This document shows positions 56,520 through 64,000 of a stretch of 64,000 bases of DNA, one piece after another. Source of the stretch: Candidatus Planktophila limnetica (lineage in GTDB: Bacteria > Actinomycetota > Actinomycetes > Nanopelagicales > Nanopelagicaceae); contig NZ_CP016782.1 in the NCBI RefSeq assembly GCF_002288365.1, positions 1 to 64,000 on the forward strand, written 5' to 3'. Under the pieces are notes generated by a model that searched no databases, had not been told where the DNA came from, and saw nothing but the letters and a program-made list of their open reading frames with translations. Positions within the stretch are counted from its first letter, which is position 1; each line of letters opens with the position of its first letter. A program made the translations under genes and the position numbers.

Positions 56520-57081
56520 AAGCTCCAATAAAAAATGCTGCAATTGCATAACTAGAACTCTTCACCCACGGAATAGTCGCTGCATAGAAACCAGCCAGTG
56601 TGATTCCAACTCCCCAGAGCAGAGCACCCAATGCATTGGCTGAAAGAAATTGGTAGTAATTCATCCGAGATGCACCAGCAATGACAGGAACAAAGGTGCG
56701 AATCCATGGGAAGAAGCGAGCTGCAACTACTGCCCACCAACCCGTTTGCATATAAAATCGATCAGCACGAGCAATCATTGATTGGATCCGCTTTGACTTA
56801 CGCTTTTCTAAGTACGGGCGCCCATAGACGCGACCGATAACAAAGCCGACTTGATCGCCAAAGAATGCAGCAAGAAAAATAACGCTGACAAGAATGACAA
56901 TATTTATATTGCCATGAGCGGCTGCAACTAGTCCTGCGCTAAAGAGAATTGAATCCCCTGGTAAGAAAAAGCCAAGCAAAATACCTGTTTCAACAAAGAC
57001 GATTGCTCCAACAATTACATAGAAGATGAAAGGCGCAAGCGTTGAAAGTTGAGAATCAAAAGAGGCAGCGAGCTCGATCAC
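56458..57081 (-). CDS. DedA-family membrane protein
   Basis: DedA proteins move lipid carriers or lipids across the membrane and maintain the membrane gradient. The 207-residue protein has GFFLPGDSILFSAG near residue 36, FFGDQVGFVIGRVYGR near 73, and RFFPWIRTFVPVIAGAS near 122, which are hallmark motifs. It overlaps malic enzyme by 4 bp (ATGA) and the convergent DUF606 gene by 62 bp. The operon order is upp-malic enzyme-dedA. Confidence 0.93.
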   Translation of the reverse strand: MIELAASFDSQLSTLAPFIFYVIVGAIVFVETGILLGFFLPGDSILFSAGLVAAAHGNINIVILVSVIFLAAFFGDQVGFVIGRVYGRPYLEKRKSKRIQSMIARADRFYMQTGWWAVVAARFFPWIRTFVPVIAGASRMNYYQFLSANALGALLWGVGITLAGFYAATIPWVKSSSYAIAAFFIGASIVSMVWNYSRRPQEPQEKS

Positions 57082-58454
57082 ACCGATTTCCTAACAGCCG
57101 CAGCAACTGCGGTGACAACGTGGGAATCAAAGACGCTAGGAACAATAAAAGATGTGTTGAGTTGTTCTGGTGACACACAATCAGCAATTGCAGTGGCAGC
57201 GGCCACCAATAACTCATCGGTGATCTTGTGGGCGTTGGCATCGAGTAAACCGCGGAAGATTCCAGGAAATGCTAAAACGTTATTAATTTGATTAGGTTGA
57301 TCGCTGCGACCAGTTGCAACAACTGTTGCGTGCTTTCGAGCAATTGCTGGATCAATTTCAGGATCTGGGTTAGCCAGTGCGAAGACAATTGAACCCTGAG
57401 CCATCGCAGCGATATCGGATTCAACCAAGATATTTGATGCGCTCACGCCGATAAAGACATCTGCGCCGACTAGTGCTTCAGACATTGATCCTTGGAAATT
57501 GTCTTTATTGCTATGTTCGATAAACCACTGCTGCATCTGATCATCACTTTTCATCCCAGGATGAATAACGCCCTTGTGGTTAAAGCCGATGATGTTTCTA
57601 GCACCATCTAGTACCAATAAGCGCGAGACTGCATTTCCGGCCGCTCCAACACCGCTTAAAACAATCTTCACATCAGACAAATTCTTTTTCACTAACTTCA
57701 ATGAGTTACGAAGGGCAGCGAGCACAACAATTGCTGTTCCATGTTGATCATCATGGAAAACAGGGATATCTAGCAATTCGCGCAGGCGTGCTTCGATTTC
57801 AAAGCAACGGGGCGCCGAAATATCTTCTAAGTTGATGCCGCCATAGACAGGTGCAATTAGTTGCACAGTGCGCACAATTTCATCGACATCTTGTGTGTCC
57901 AGACAGACTGGCCATGCATCAACATCTGCAAAGCGCTTAAAGAGTGCGGCCTTTCCTTCCATCACAGGAAGTGCGGCTGCAGGACCAATATTTCCAAGGC
58001 CCAGCACTGCAGAACCATCGGTGACAACAGCGACTGTATTGCGCTTAATAGTGAGGCGACGAGCATCGGATGGATCATCAACGATTGCTTGGCAGATGCG
58101 AGCAACACCTGGTGTGTATGCGCGAGATAGGTCATCACGAGTTTTAAGTGGCACTTTGGACTGTACTTCTAGTTTTCCACCTAAGTGCAACAAAAAGGTG
58201 CGATCTGAAACCTTGCGAACTACTAAACCTTTATGCGCACGAATGGCAGTGGTGATTTGATCTGCGTGATCAGCATCGATGGTGTCACACGTAACGTCAA
58301 TAACAACTTTTTCTAATAAAGATTCAACAACGTCAAGTGCAGTAATTGTGGCACCTGCATCGGTTATGGCAGAAGTAATCAGTGCAACCGGTTGTAGTGA
58401 AGGCGAACCTTCAACGCGGATTGTTATGCCATAGCCAGGGCTTGTAGATGCCAT
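57078..58454 (-). CDS. maeA: NAD(P)-dependent malic enzyme with N-terminal ACT domain
   Basis: Malic enzyme decarboxylates malate to pyruvate. The 458-residue protein starts with an ACT-like domain (GYGITIRVEGSPSLQPVALI, residues about 7-80), then the malic core with RAYTPGVARICQ near 111, the catalytic Lys region VMEGKAALFKRFADVD near 162, and the NAD-binding GVGAAGNAVSRLL near 270. The ATG follows the upp stop codon with no gap. The ACT domain suggests allosteric control by a small ligand. Confidence 0.93.
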   Translation of the reverse strand: MASTSPGYGITIRVEGSPSLQPVALITSAITDAGATITALDVVESLLEKVVIDVTCDTIDADHADQITTAIRAHKGLVVRKVSDRTFLLHLGGKLEVQSKVPLKTRDDLSRAYTPGVARICQAIVDDPSDARRLTIKRNTVAVVTDGSAVLGLGNIGPAAALPVMEGKAALFKRFADVDAWPVCLDTQDVDEIVRTVQLIAPVYGGINLEDISAPRCFEIEARLRELLDIPVFHDDQHGTAIVVLAALRNSLKLVKKNLSDVKIVLSGVGAAGNAVSRLLVLDGARNIIGFNHKGVIHPGMKSDDQMQQWFIEHSNKDNFQGSMSEALVGADVFIGVSASNILVESDIAAMAQGSIVFALANPDPEIDPAIARKHATVVATGRSDQPNQINNVLAFPGIFRGLLDANAHKITDELLVAAATAIADCVSPEQLNTSFIVPSVFDSHVVTAVAAAVRKSV

Positions 58455-59093
58455 CTACACAACACCGTATAAGCGATCGCCAGCATCTCCAAGACCAGGA
58501 ACGATGTAACCACGCTCATTTAACTTTTCATCAAGTGCGCCAGTAACAACTGTGATTGGAATCTTTGCGTTTGCAAAAGCTTTTTCCATTGTGGCAATTC
58601 CTTCAGGAGCTGCCAAGATGCAAATCGCTGTGATCTCTGTGGCTCCACGCTCAATCAAATAGTTAAGGGCTGCAACAAGAGTTCCACCCGTTGCAAGCAT
58701 TGGATCCAAAACGAAGCAGTGACGACCTGAGAGATCTTCCGGTAGGCGATTGGCGTAAGTGCTAGCTTGCAAAGTTTTTTCATCGCGCACCATGCCAAGG
58801 AAACCAACTTCGGCATTTGGCACAAGACGAGACATTCCTTCGAGCATTCCAAGACCTGCGCGCAGAATTGGCACAACGATCGGACGCGGAGACGCCATCT
58901 TCAGGCCCTCTGTCTCTGTCACAGGAGTTTTAATTTTTACTTTCACTGTCTGCACATCGCGCGTTGCTTCATATGCCAGAAGCGTTACGAGCTCTTCAAC
59001 GAGATGTCTAAATGTTGGCGAATCAGTTCTTTCGTCACGCAGAACGGTCAATTTATGAGAAATCAGCGGGTGGTTGGCGACGTGAACTTTCAT
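58455..59093 (-). CDS. upp: Uracil phosphoribosyltransferase
   Basis: Upp salvages uracil to UMP using PRPP. The 212-residue protein has the substrate motif [14 protein letters not shown] near residue 75, the PRPP-binding [13 protein letters not shown] near 128, and the C-terminal [21 protein letters not shown] on the minus strand (59101-59106) is 7 nt before the ATG, giving a leaderless start. It is the first gene of the upp-maeA-dedA operon. Confidence 0.97.
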   Translation of the reverse strand: MKVHVANHPLISHKLTVLRDERTDSPTFRHLVEELVTLLAYEATRDVQTVKVKIKTPVTETEGLKMASPRPIVVPILRAGLGMLEGMSRLVPNAEVGFLGMVRDEKTLQASTYANRLPEDLSGRHCFVLDPMLATGGTLVAALNYLIERGATEITAICILAAPEGIATMEKAFANAKIPITVVTGALDEKLNERGYIVPGLGDAGDRLYGVV

Positions 59094-59100
59094 GTTCCCT

Positions 59101-59106
59101 AGCGTA
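59101..59106 (-). promoter_or_regulatory. -10 element of leaderless upp
   Basis: TACGCT on the minus strand lies 7 nt before the upp ATG. The intervening bases AGGGAAC include AGGGA, so a very short-leader start is also possible. The same TACGCT sequence is used by the ABC-F gene. Confidence 0.5.
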
Positions 59107-59145
59107 CAGGGCTTTTATTCTCCTGAAATGAGTGTAAGGATGCTC

Positions 59146-59169
59146 CTGTACTTTTCGGCTGTACTTTTC
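59146..59169 (+). repeat. 11-bp direct repeat upstream of tRNA adenosine deaminase genes
   Basis: CTGTACTTTTC occurs at 59146-59156 and again at 59159-59169, 13 bp apart. Each copy contains TACTTT, a possible -10 element. The second would start transcription near 59174, just before the ribosome binding site GGGAAAGG. Confidence 0.5.
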
Positions 59170-59187
59170 AACGGGGAAAGGTGAGAT

Positions 59188-59673
59188 ATGGAACAGATAA
59201 GTAACTCAGATCTCATTAACGATGTTGATATCGCCGTTGCCGCCTGGCACGAAGATGGGCGCTGGACATTGGCTCTTCTTCCCGATGCACATGATCTTGC
59301 GCAAGTAATTGACCGACTTAAATCACAACAGACAAATGGTGGCGCAATTGCACTGATTGCAATTGATGAAGAGTTCTTTATGCTCATTCGCGTTCTAGGT
59401 TCACACATCACAATGTTTCTCAGCGATGTCACATGCGCACTTGATTATGCGGTCGCCTCTGACTTTTTAGAAATAAACGATATTGATATGCCAGAAGAAG
59501 AGGATGATCCATTTCCTGTTGGCTATCTAGATATTTTTGCTGACCTGGGGATGAATCACATGGAGATGGCAGCACTGTGTGATGACGCAGAGTTATTTCC
59601 TGACGAACAACTCGAAGCGATTGCAGGGCGTTTAGGCTTTGGCGATCAGTTTGCACAGTTATTAGAGCTGTGA
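59188..59673 (+). CDS. tRNA adenosine deaminase-associated protein
   Basis: This 161-residue acidic protein is a conserved actinobacterial partner encoded next to tadA. It has no catalytic motif I recognise. It carries DIAVAAWHEDGRWTL near the N-terminus, a central hydrophobic segment, and an acidic stretch (DIDMPEEEDDPFPVGY) near 91-107. Its stop overlaps the tadA start (GTGA). The ribosome binding site is GGGAAAGGTGAG. The naming follows the conserved neighbourhood; its molecular role is unknown. Confidence 0.85.
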   Translation: MEQISNSDLINDVDIAVAAWHEDGRWTLALLPDAHDLAQVIDRLKSQQTNGGAIALIAIDEEFFMLIRVLGSHITMFLSDVTCALDYAVASDFLEINDIDMPEEEDDPFPVGYLDIFADLGMNHMEMAALCDDAELFPDEQLEAIAGRLGFGDQFAQLLEL

Positions 59674-60113
59674 CATCTGTTGAATTAATGCGCGAAGCAA
59701 TCGCTCTTGCGCAGGCAAGCCTTGCATCCAATGATGTTCCAGTCGGTGCACTCATCATTGATCCATCAGGAAAAATTATTGCAAGCGGAACAAACGAGCG
59801 CGAAGCAAAATCTGATCCCACTGCCCACGCAGAAATCGTTGCGATGCGCAAAGCCGCAACTAATGGATGGCGTTTAGATAATCACACATTGGTTGTGACG
59901 CTGGAGCCATGTGCGATGTGTGCAGGTGCTATTGCCCAAGCACGGATTTCTAAGGTGATCTTTGGTGCATGGGATGAAAAGGCTGGCGCTGCAGGTTCAG
60001 TCTGGGATGTATTGCGCGATCCGCGCGCTATTCACCGCGTTGAAGTTGAATCAGGAGTTCTAGAAAAAGAGTGCGCAGCGTTACTCAGTGATTTTTTCCG
60101 CTCAGGCAAGTAA
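59670..60113 (+). CDS. tadA: tRNA-specific adenosine deaminase TadA
   Basis: TadA converts adenosine 34 to inosine in tRNA-Arg(ACG), which is itself encoded at 38695-38767. The 147-residue protein has the zinc-deaminase motifs TAHAEIVAMRKA near residue 52 and LEPCAMCAGAI near 82. Translation begins at GTG 59670 with a 4-bp overlap. Its last 12 bp overlap the end of the convergent transporter gene. Confidence 0.95.
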   Translation: MTSVELMREAIALAQASLASNDVPVGALIIDPSGKIIASGTNEREAKSDPTAHAEIVAMRKAATNGWRLDNHTLVVTLEPCAMCAGAIAQARISKVIFGAWDEKAGAAGSVWDVLRDPRAIHRVEVESGVLEKECAALLSDFFRSGK

Positions 60114-62429
60114 TTCATAGGATGGATTAAGAATCTTTAGCGAACCATTTTCTTCGCCAACCATTCCTTCTGCGCGCAGTTCAGTACCCACTTCAAGGCC
60201 TGCGATTTCGCGGCGGCCTAAGAATTGAAGTGTGATTCCACCGCTTTCATCCCATAACTCGATTTCAAGTACTGGAGATGATCCACTCGGCGCAGTTTTA
60301 ATTGATGCGACCTTGCCCTGCACATGTGCACGCTTTCGCCACTGCACAGCGCCGATAGGTGTCATATCTTCTGCGTAGTGACTAATGGGGCCAACCGAGG
60401 CAACAACTGGTGCTGCCTTCACAGGAGCCACAGTTACTAACTTCTTTTCTTTCTTATCAATAACAAGTGGAGCGCCAGAGAGAATGCGCTCAACATCGAA
60501 GGGAACAATCGTTGCAACCACACGTGGTAATTGAGAAATAGGAGCAGCAATTGCTTCTGCCGTTCTATCGTGTAGCAAACGACCTAAGAAACGAGAATAA
60601 GAACGACGTGGCAAGAGCAGAGTTAATTCAACATCGGCCTTTTCTGTCATCTTAATTGCGTAATCAACTGCAGCATTTGCAAGGCGACGATCTGGGCAAT
60701 CAATGAGTTCTAGAGTCACATCATCTAGCGCATCCGATTTTGCCCACGCCTTTACAATTTGTTCTGCGCGCAAATCATCAATAACAAAGTGAACAGCCTT
60801 TAATTCGCGCGGCTTCAATGATCGCGCATAACGAATGGCGCCCACTGTTGCCACATCGACGCTATCGACCAATACAGTCACATCGTGTCGAGCAATCGAT
60901 GTTGCACGCTCTTGTTCGACCTTCACATCTAGTGCGCTCTGCTCCTGTGTGTATTGACGGCGAAGACGAAGGAATGTAACTACAAGTATCGGCGCGGTAA
61001 CTAAAACCAACCAAGCGCCTTCACTGAATTTAACAATTGAGAAAATAATAACAACTAGTAGTGAGATGCCACCAGCTAATCCGTTGATGATCATCTTCGC
61101 CTTCCAAGCACCAAGGCGATGCACGTATGCGTGCTTTGTCATACCAAAGCCAGCCAATGTAAATCCTGTAAAGACACCGAGGGCGTAGAAGGCAACAAGG
61201 TGTTCAACAGAGCCTGCAGTAATTAAGACAAGGAAGATTCCGCCACCTGCAAGCAAAAGAATGCCATTTGAGAAAGCTAAGCGGTGGCCGCGCTTTGTGA
61301 GCTGCCTAGGCAAATAACCATCTTTTGCGATGAAGTTAACCAGCAGTGGAAAAGCGCTATATGTGGTGTTTGCACCAGCAAAGAGGATAAGCATCGTTGC
61401 GAACTGAACGAAGATAAACATTGCTGTGCCAAATGTTCCATCGCCCATGGCAGCCTTAACGATCTGGGATATAACAGTTGGCGTTCCACTCTCATATGGC
61501 ATCGCATGGATTTTGTGTGCAAACCAAGAAACACCTAAAACTAAAGAACCGAGCAAAGTACTCATGATTACCAGCGTGCGACGAGCGTTCACATGCTCAG
61601 GTGCCTTAAAGAGTGCAACGCCATCTGAAATTGCTTCAAGACCCGTTAAAGATGATCCACCATTTGCAAAAGCACGCAGCAAAATAAATATGGCTGCAAA
61701 TGTGAGCAATCCACTCGGTTCACCCATTGGCACAGCCCCAGGCAAATTTGTTTCAAGCATTGGCAGCGTGCCACTGAAGTGGCGATACAAACCGATTGCA
61801 AAGACGATGAACATAGAACCAACGAATAAGTAGGTAGGAAGAGCAAATGCTTTTCCAGCTTCCTTCACACCGCGCAGATTTCCATACGTTAACAAAACAA
61901 TGATCGCCAAGATCATCGGGATCTTCCACGGTTCAAGTTCAGGAAAAGTTGAGATGATTGCGGCCACTCCTGCTGCAGATTGAATTGCAAGTGTCACGAT
62001 GTAATCGAGCATCAAAGCAACGCCAGCAATTTGTGCGACTACTGGTCCGAAGTTTTCCCTGGAGACAATGTAGGCACCACCAGTTTTCGTATAGACATCG
62101 ATGACGTTGCGATAGGAAAGAGTGATGATCAAAAGAATTACTAGAACTATTGCCGTCATTGGCATCAAGATTGCAAAGGCTGCAATTCCAAAGGCTGGCA
62201 AGAGCGCAATTAAAATCTGCTCGCTACCGTAGGCAGAGGATGAAATACAGTCTGAAGATAAAATACCAAGTGCGTACTTTTTATCTAATCTCTGGTGGCT
62301 CAAGGTGTGACGATTAAGAGCGCCACCTAGTAAACGCCGCTTTATTTTGTAGGAAAGCGGATCTTTTAGGTGTGCATGTTCTTGCAAGGCGACCGGCTCC
62401 GGCGCCCCATCTGTCCACGACTTCGGCAT
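60102..62429 (-). CDS. APC-superfamily transporter (KimA-like) fused to USP-like and OB-fold domains
   Basis: This 775-residue protein has about 12 transmembrane helices (about 50-500) with SSDCISSSAYGSEQIL near residue 58 and SSLTGLEAISDGVALF near 258, as in KimA/YdaO-type amino-acid or potassium importers. A soluble USP-like domain follows (about 515-650). The last ~85 residues form an OB-fold (VQGKVASIKT, VLEIELWDESGGITLQFLG). In M. tuberculosis the APC permease and the OB-fold protein are separate genes in the same neighbourhood, so this is a probable fusion. Potassium transport is likely but not proven by sequence. Confidence 0.87.
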   Translation of the reverse strand: MPKSWTDGAPEPVALQEHAHLKDPLSYKIKRRLLGGALNRHTLSHQRLDKKYALGILSSDCISSSAYGSEQILIALLPAFGIAAFAILMPMTAIVLVILLIITLSYRNVIDVYTKTGGAYIVSRENFGPVVAQIAGVALMLDYIVTLAIQSAAGVAAIISTFPELEPWKIPMILAIIVLLTYGNLRGVKEAGKAFALPTYLFVGSMFIVFAIGLYRHFSGTLPMLETNLPGAVPMGEPSGLLTFAAIFILLRAFANGGSSLTGLEAISDGVALFKAPEHVNARRTLVIMSTLLGSLVLGVSWFAHKIHAMPYESGTPTVISQIVKAAMGDGTFGTAMFIFVQFATMLILFAGANTTYSAFPLLVNFIAKDGYLPRQLTKRGHRLAFSNGILLLAGGGIFLVLITAGSVEHLVAFYALGVFTGFTLAGFGMTKHAYVHRLGAWKAKMIINGLAGGISLLVVIIFSIVKFSEGAWLVLVTAPILVVTFLRLRRQYTQEQSALDVKVEQERATSIARHDVTVLVDSVDVATVGAIRYARSLKPRELKAVHFVIDDLRAEQIVKAWAKSDALDDVTLELIDCPDRRLANAAVDYAIKMTEKADVELTLLLPRRSYSRFLGRLLHDRTAEAIAAPISQLPRVVATIVPFDVERILSGAPLVIDKKEKKLVTVAPVKAAPVVASVGPISHYAEDMTPIGAVQWRKRAHVQGKVASIKTAPSGSSPVLEIELWDESGGITLQFLGRREIAGLEVGTELRAEGMVGEENGSLKILNPSYELLA

Positions 62430-62431
62430 AG

Positions 62432-62444
62432 TAGACTCATCTTA
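62432..62444. promoter_or_regulatory. Divergent 14-bp promoter of KimA-like and gabD genes
   Basis: The two start codons are separated by 14 bp. On the plus strand TAGACT (62432-62437) is 6 nt before the gabD ATG. On the minus strand TAAGAT (62439-62444) is 9 nt before the transporter ATG and overlaps the gabD start codon by one base. Neither gene has a Shine-Dalgarno sequence. Confidence 0.5.
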
Positions 62445-63862
62445 TGCGTACACAGATGTATATCGATGGTCAATGGGTTGATGGCATAACAACAATGCCT
62501 GTCACCGATCCAAGTGACGGTTCCGTCATTGCAGAAGTAGCCGTTGCCGGCCCCGAACAATGCGAAGCAGCCGTTGCAGCCGCTGACCGCGCCGCAGCCG
62601 ATTGGGCAAAGACCGCACCACGTGTTCGCTCTGAAATCTTGCGCAAAGCATTTGAAATCATGGTTGCCGAAGCAGATGCAATTGCAACGATTGTCTCTAA
62701 AGAAAATGGCAAAGTTCTAACGGATGCCAAGGGTGAAGTTTTGTACGCCGCAGAATTCTTTCGTTGGTTTGCCGAAGAAGCAGTACGCGTCCCCGGAGAT
62801 TTCCGTAAATCACCAAGTGGTGACAAGCGCATCCTTGTTACACACCAACCAATTGGTGTCTCACTTCTAATCACACCCTGGAACTTTCCTGCTGCAATGG
62901 CCACACGCAAGATTGGTCCAGCAATTGCAGCGGGCTGCACAATGATTTTAAAACCAGCATCTGAAACTCCACTCACAGCACTCGCCATCGTTGACATCAT
63001 GGAACGCGCTGGAGTTCCTAAGGGAGTCATCAACGTCATCCTTCCTCAAAAAGTTGGCGAATCAATTTCAAAGATTTTGCATGATCCACGAGTAAAGAAT
63101 TTATCCTTCACAGGTTCCACAGAAGTTGGTCGCGTTCTTATTCGTGAGGCCGCTGACCGTGTCATCCGTTGCTCCATGGAACTCGGTGGCAACGCACCAT
63201 TTGTTGTCTTCGAAGATGCAGACATCCCTGCCGCAGTTGCAGGGCTAATGCTTGCCAAGATGCGAAACGGTGGCGCTGCCTGCACCGCGGCCAATCGTGT
63301 TTATGTGCAAAAGAGTGTGGCTGATCAATTTACAAAAGAGTTCTCACAAGCAATGTCACAACTGAAAATGGGTAAAGGCACAGATGCTGGAATACAACTC
63401 GGCGCAAGTGTCTCGATTAAAGAACGCAACAAGATTGCAGAACTAGTTGATGCTGCAGTAAAAGCTGGCGGAAAACTCCACACTGGTGGCAGCACACCGG
63501 AAGGCGCCGGCGCTTTCTATCCCGCCACAGTTATCTCTGTTGATAAATCAAATGACATTTTAAATCACGAAGTATTTGGTCCTGTTGCACCGATTGTTAC
63601 CTTTGATACGGATCAAGAAGCAATTCAACTTGCTAACTCCACAGACTTTGGATTAATTAGTTATGTATTTACAAAAGATCTTGCCCGCGCAATTCGCACA
63701 GCAGAAGCGATCGAATCAGGAATGGTTGCCATTAATAAAGGCGTCATCTCGGACCCTGCCGCACCATTTGGTGGCGTGAAGCAGAGCGGCCTAGGACGCG
63801 AAGGTGGATTCGATGGAATCCACGAGTTCCTCGAAACCAAATACATTGGAGTCGAGATTTAA
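62444..63862 (+). CDS. gabD: NAD(P)-dependent succinate-semialdehyde dehydrogenase
   Basis: The enzyme oxidises succinate semialdehyde to succinate; relatives act on other aldehydes. The 472-residue protein has the cofactor motif TPWNFPAAMATRKIGPA near residue 145, MELGGNAPFVVFEDAD near 245, the catalytic cysteine in GGAACTAANR near 283, and PFGGVKQSGLGREGG near 445. The motif around the cysteine fits succinate-semialdehyde enzymes. It would feed succinate into the sdhCAB pathway. It is divergent from the transporter gene. Confidence 0.88.
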   Translation: MRTQMYIDGQWVDGITTMPVTDPSDGSVIAEVAVAGPEQCEAAVAAADRAAADWAKTAPRVRSEILRKAFEIMVAEADAIATIVSKENGKVLTDAKGEVLYAAEFFRWFAEEAVRVPGDFRKSPSGDKRILVTHQPIGVSLLITPWNFPAAMATRKIGPAIAAGCTMILKPASETPLTALAIVDIMERAGVPKGVINVILPQKVGESISKILHDPRVKNLSFTGSTEVGRVLIREAADRVIRCSMELGGNAPFVVFEDADIPAAVAGLMLAKMRNGGAACTAANRVYVQKSVADQFTKEFSQAMSQLKMGKGTDAGIQLGASVSIKERNKIAELVDAAVKAGGKLHTGGSTPEGAGAFYPATVISVDKSNDILNHEVFGPVAPIVTFDTDQEAIQLANSTDFGLISYVFTKDLARAIRTAEAIESGMVAINKGVISDPAAPFGGVKQSGLGREGGFDGIHEFLETKYIGVEI

Positions 63863-63863
63863 A

Positions 63864-64000
63864 CTATTTTTTTAGCTTGTAACCCGCCGGACACTTAGGG
63901 CTAATTGCAGTTTTCTTAACTGTCTTTGTGCCCTTTACGCAGGTGATGGTTTTCTTTACTACTGGTGTAGCGGTTGGGGTTGCGGTTGGAGTTGGAACAA
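63864..64000 (-). CDS. Partial C-terminus of a secreted-type protein with Cys/Lys tail
   Basis: Only the last 45 codons are inside the window; the gene continues beyond 64000. The readable part is a Pro/Thr/Ala-rich stretch (VPTPTATPTATPVV), then KKTITCVKGTKTVKK and ISPKCPAGYKLKK with two cysteines. Such a Thr/Pro spacer and a Cys/Lys end are typical of secreted or wall-attached proteins in this lineage. The stop codon lies 2 bp after the gabD stop. Identity is unknown. Confidence 0.75.
   Translation of the reverse strand, partial: VPTPTATPTATPVVKKTITCVKGTKTVKKTAISPKCPAGYKLKK

Noticed and set aside
57868-58260. 130-codon frame antisense to malic enzyme
   Set aside because: It overlaps a well-supported enzyme gene completely and shows no domain.
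61426-61833. 135-codon frame antisense to the transporter
   Set aside because: Shadow of a real membrane-protein gene; repetitive composition only.
62430-62443. c-di-AMP (ydaO) riboswitch for the KimA-like gene
   Set aside because: The gap to the divergent gene is 14 bp and the mRNA appears leaderless.

Overview
The window is chromosomal DNA of a low-GC, streamlined actinobacterium. It opens at the replication origin and carries the actinobacterial order dnaA-dnaN-recF-dciA-gyrB-gyrA-tRNA(Ile)-tRNA(Ala)-cyclophilin-rhomboid-crgA-pabA-pknB-pstP. Coding is dense, base composition is near mid-40s percent G+C by eye, intergenic gaps are tiny, and secreted proteins share small Cys/Lys-rich modules. 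All this fits the freshwater Nanopelagicales (acI) group or a close relative; that placement is inference. No insertion sequence, prophage, CRISPR array or rRNA operon was seen.

Layout. 1-9.1 kb: origin and replication/topology genes. 9.2-17.4 kb: tRNAs, cyclophilin, rhomboid, crgA, pabA, a reduced pknB/pstP signalling pair, glycerophosphodiesterase, pheA, serS and a HAD phosphatase. 17.4-24.7 kb: tRNA-Ser, succinate dehydrogenase sdhCAB, a crcB pair, aminopeptidase P, a second tRNA-Ser and an FprA-type reductase. 24.7-38.5 kb: a carbohydrate-utilisation locus with DhaK/DhaL-like kinase, a sugar ABC importer, an M42 hydrolase, an FGGY kinase, a zinc dehydrogenase, an LsrF-like aldolase, a beta-hydroxyacid dehydrogenase, a BtpA/SgcQ protein, a DeoR regulator and an ABM-domain protein. 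38.7-43.7 kb: tRNA-Arg and secreted proteins (two zinc-peptidase-like proteins, a PhoX-like phosphatase). 43.7-64 kb: central metabolism and envelope genes: glutamate dehydrogenase, a molybdopterin oxidoreductase, GuaB1, a class III aminotransferase, VanY, a glycosyltransferase, KynU/KynA, an ABC-F ATPase, small membrane proteins, DedA, malic enzyme, upp, tadA, a KimA-like transporter fused to an OB-fold, and succinate-semialdehyde dehydrogenase.

How it works together. The 24.7-38.5 kb locus looks like a self-contained pathway: import through a RbsA/RhaS-type ABC system, phosphorylation by two kinases, oxidation/reduction by two dehydrogenases, aldol cleavage, and control by a DeoR repressor whose likely operators lie in the importer promoter. 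It mixes parts known from lsr (AI-2) and sgc operons but matches neither; the substrate is unknown, and this is the best candidate for an undescribed system.

Gene expression. Many first genes have no Shine-Dalgarno sequence but have a TANNNT -10 element 5-9 nt before the start codon, which implies leaderless mRNAs. Several divergent pairs are separated by only 14-40 bp with overlapping or nearly overlapping promoters. Operon-internal genes are joined by ATGA/GTGA or TAATG overlaps.
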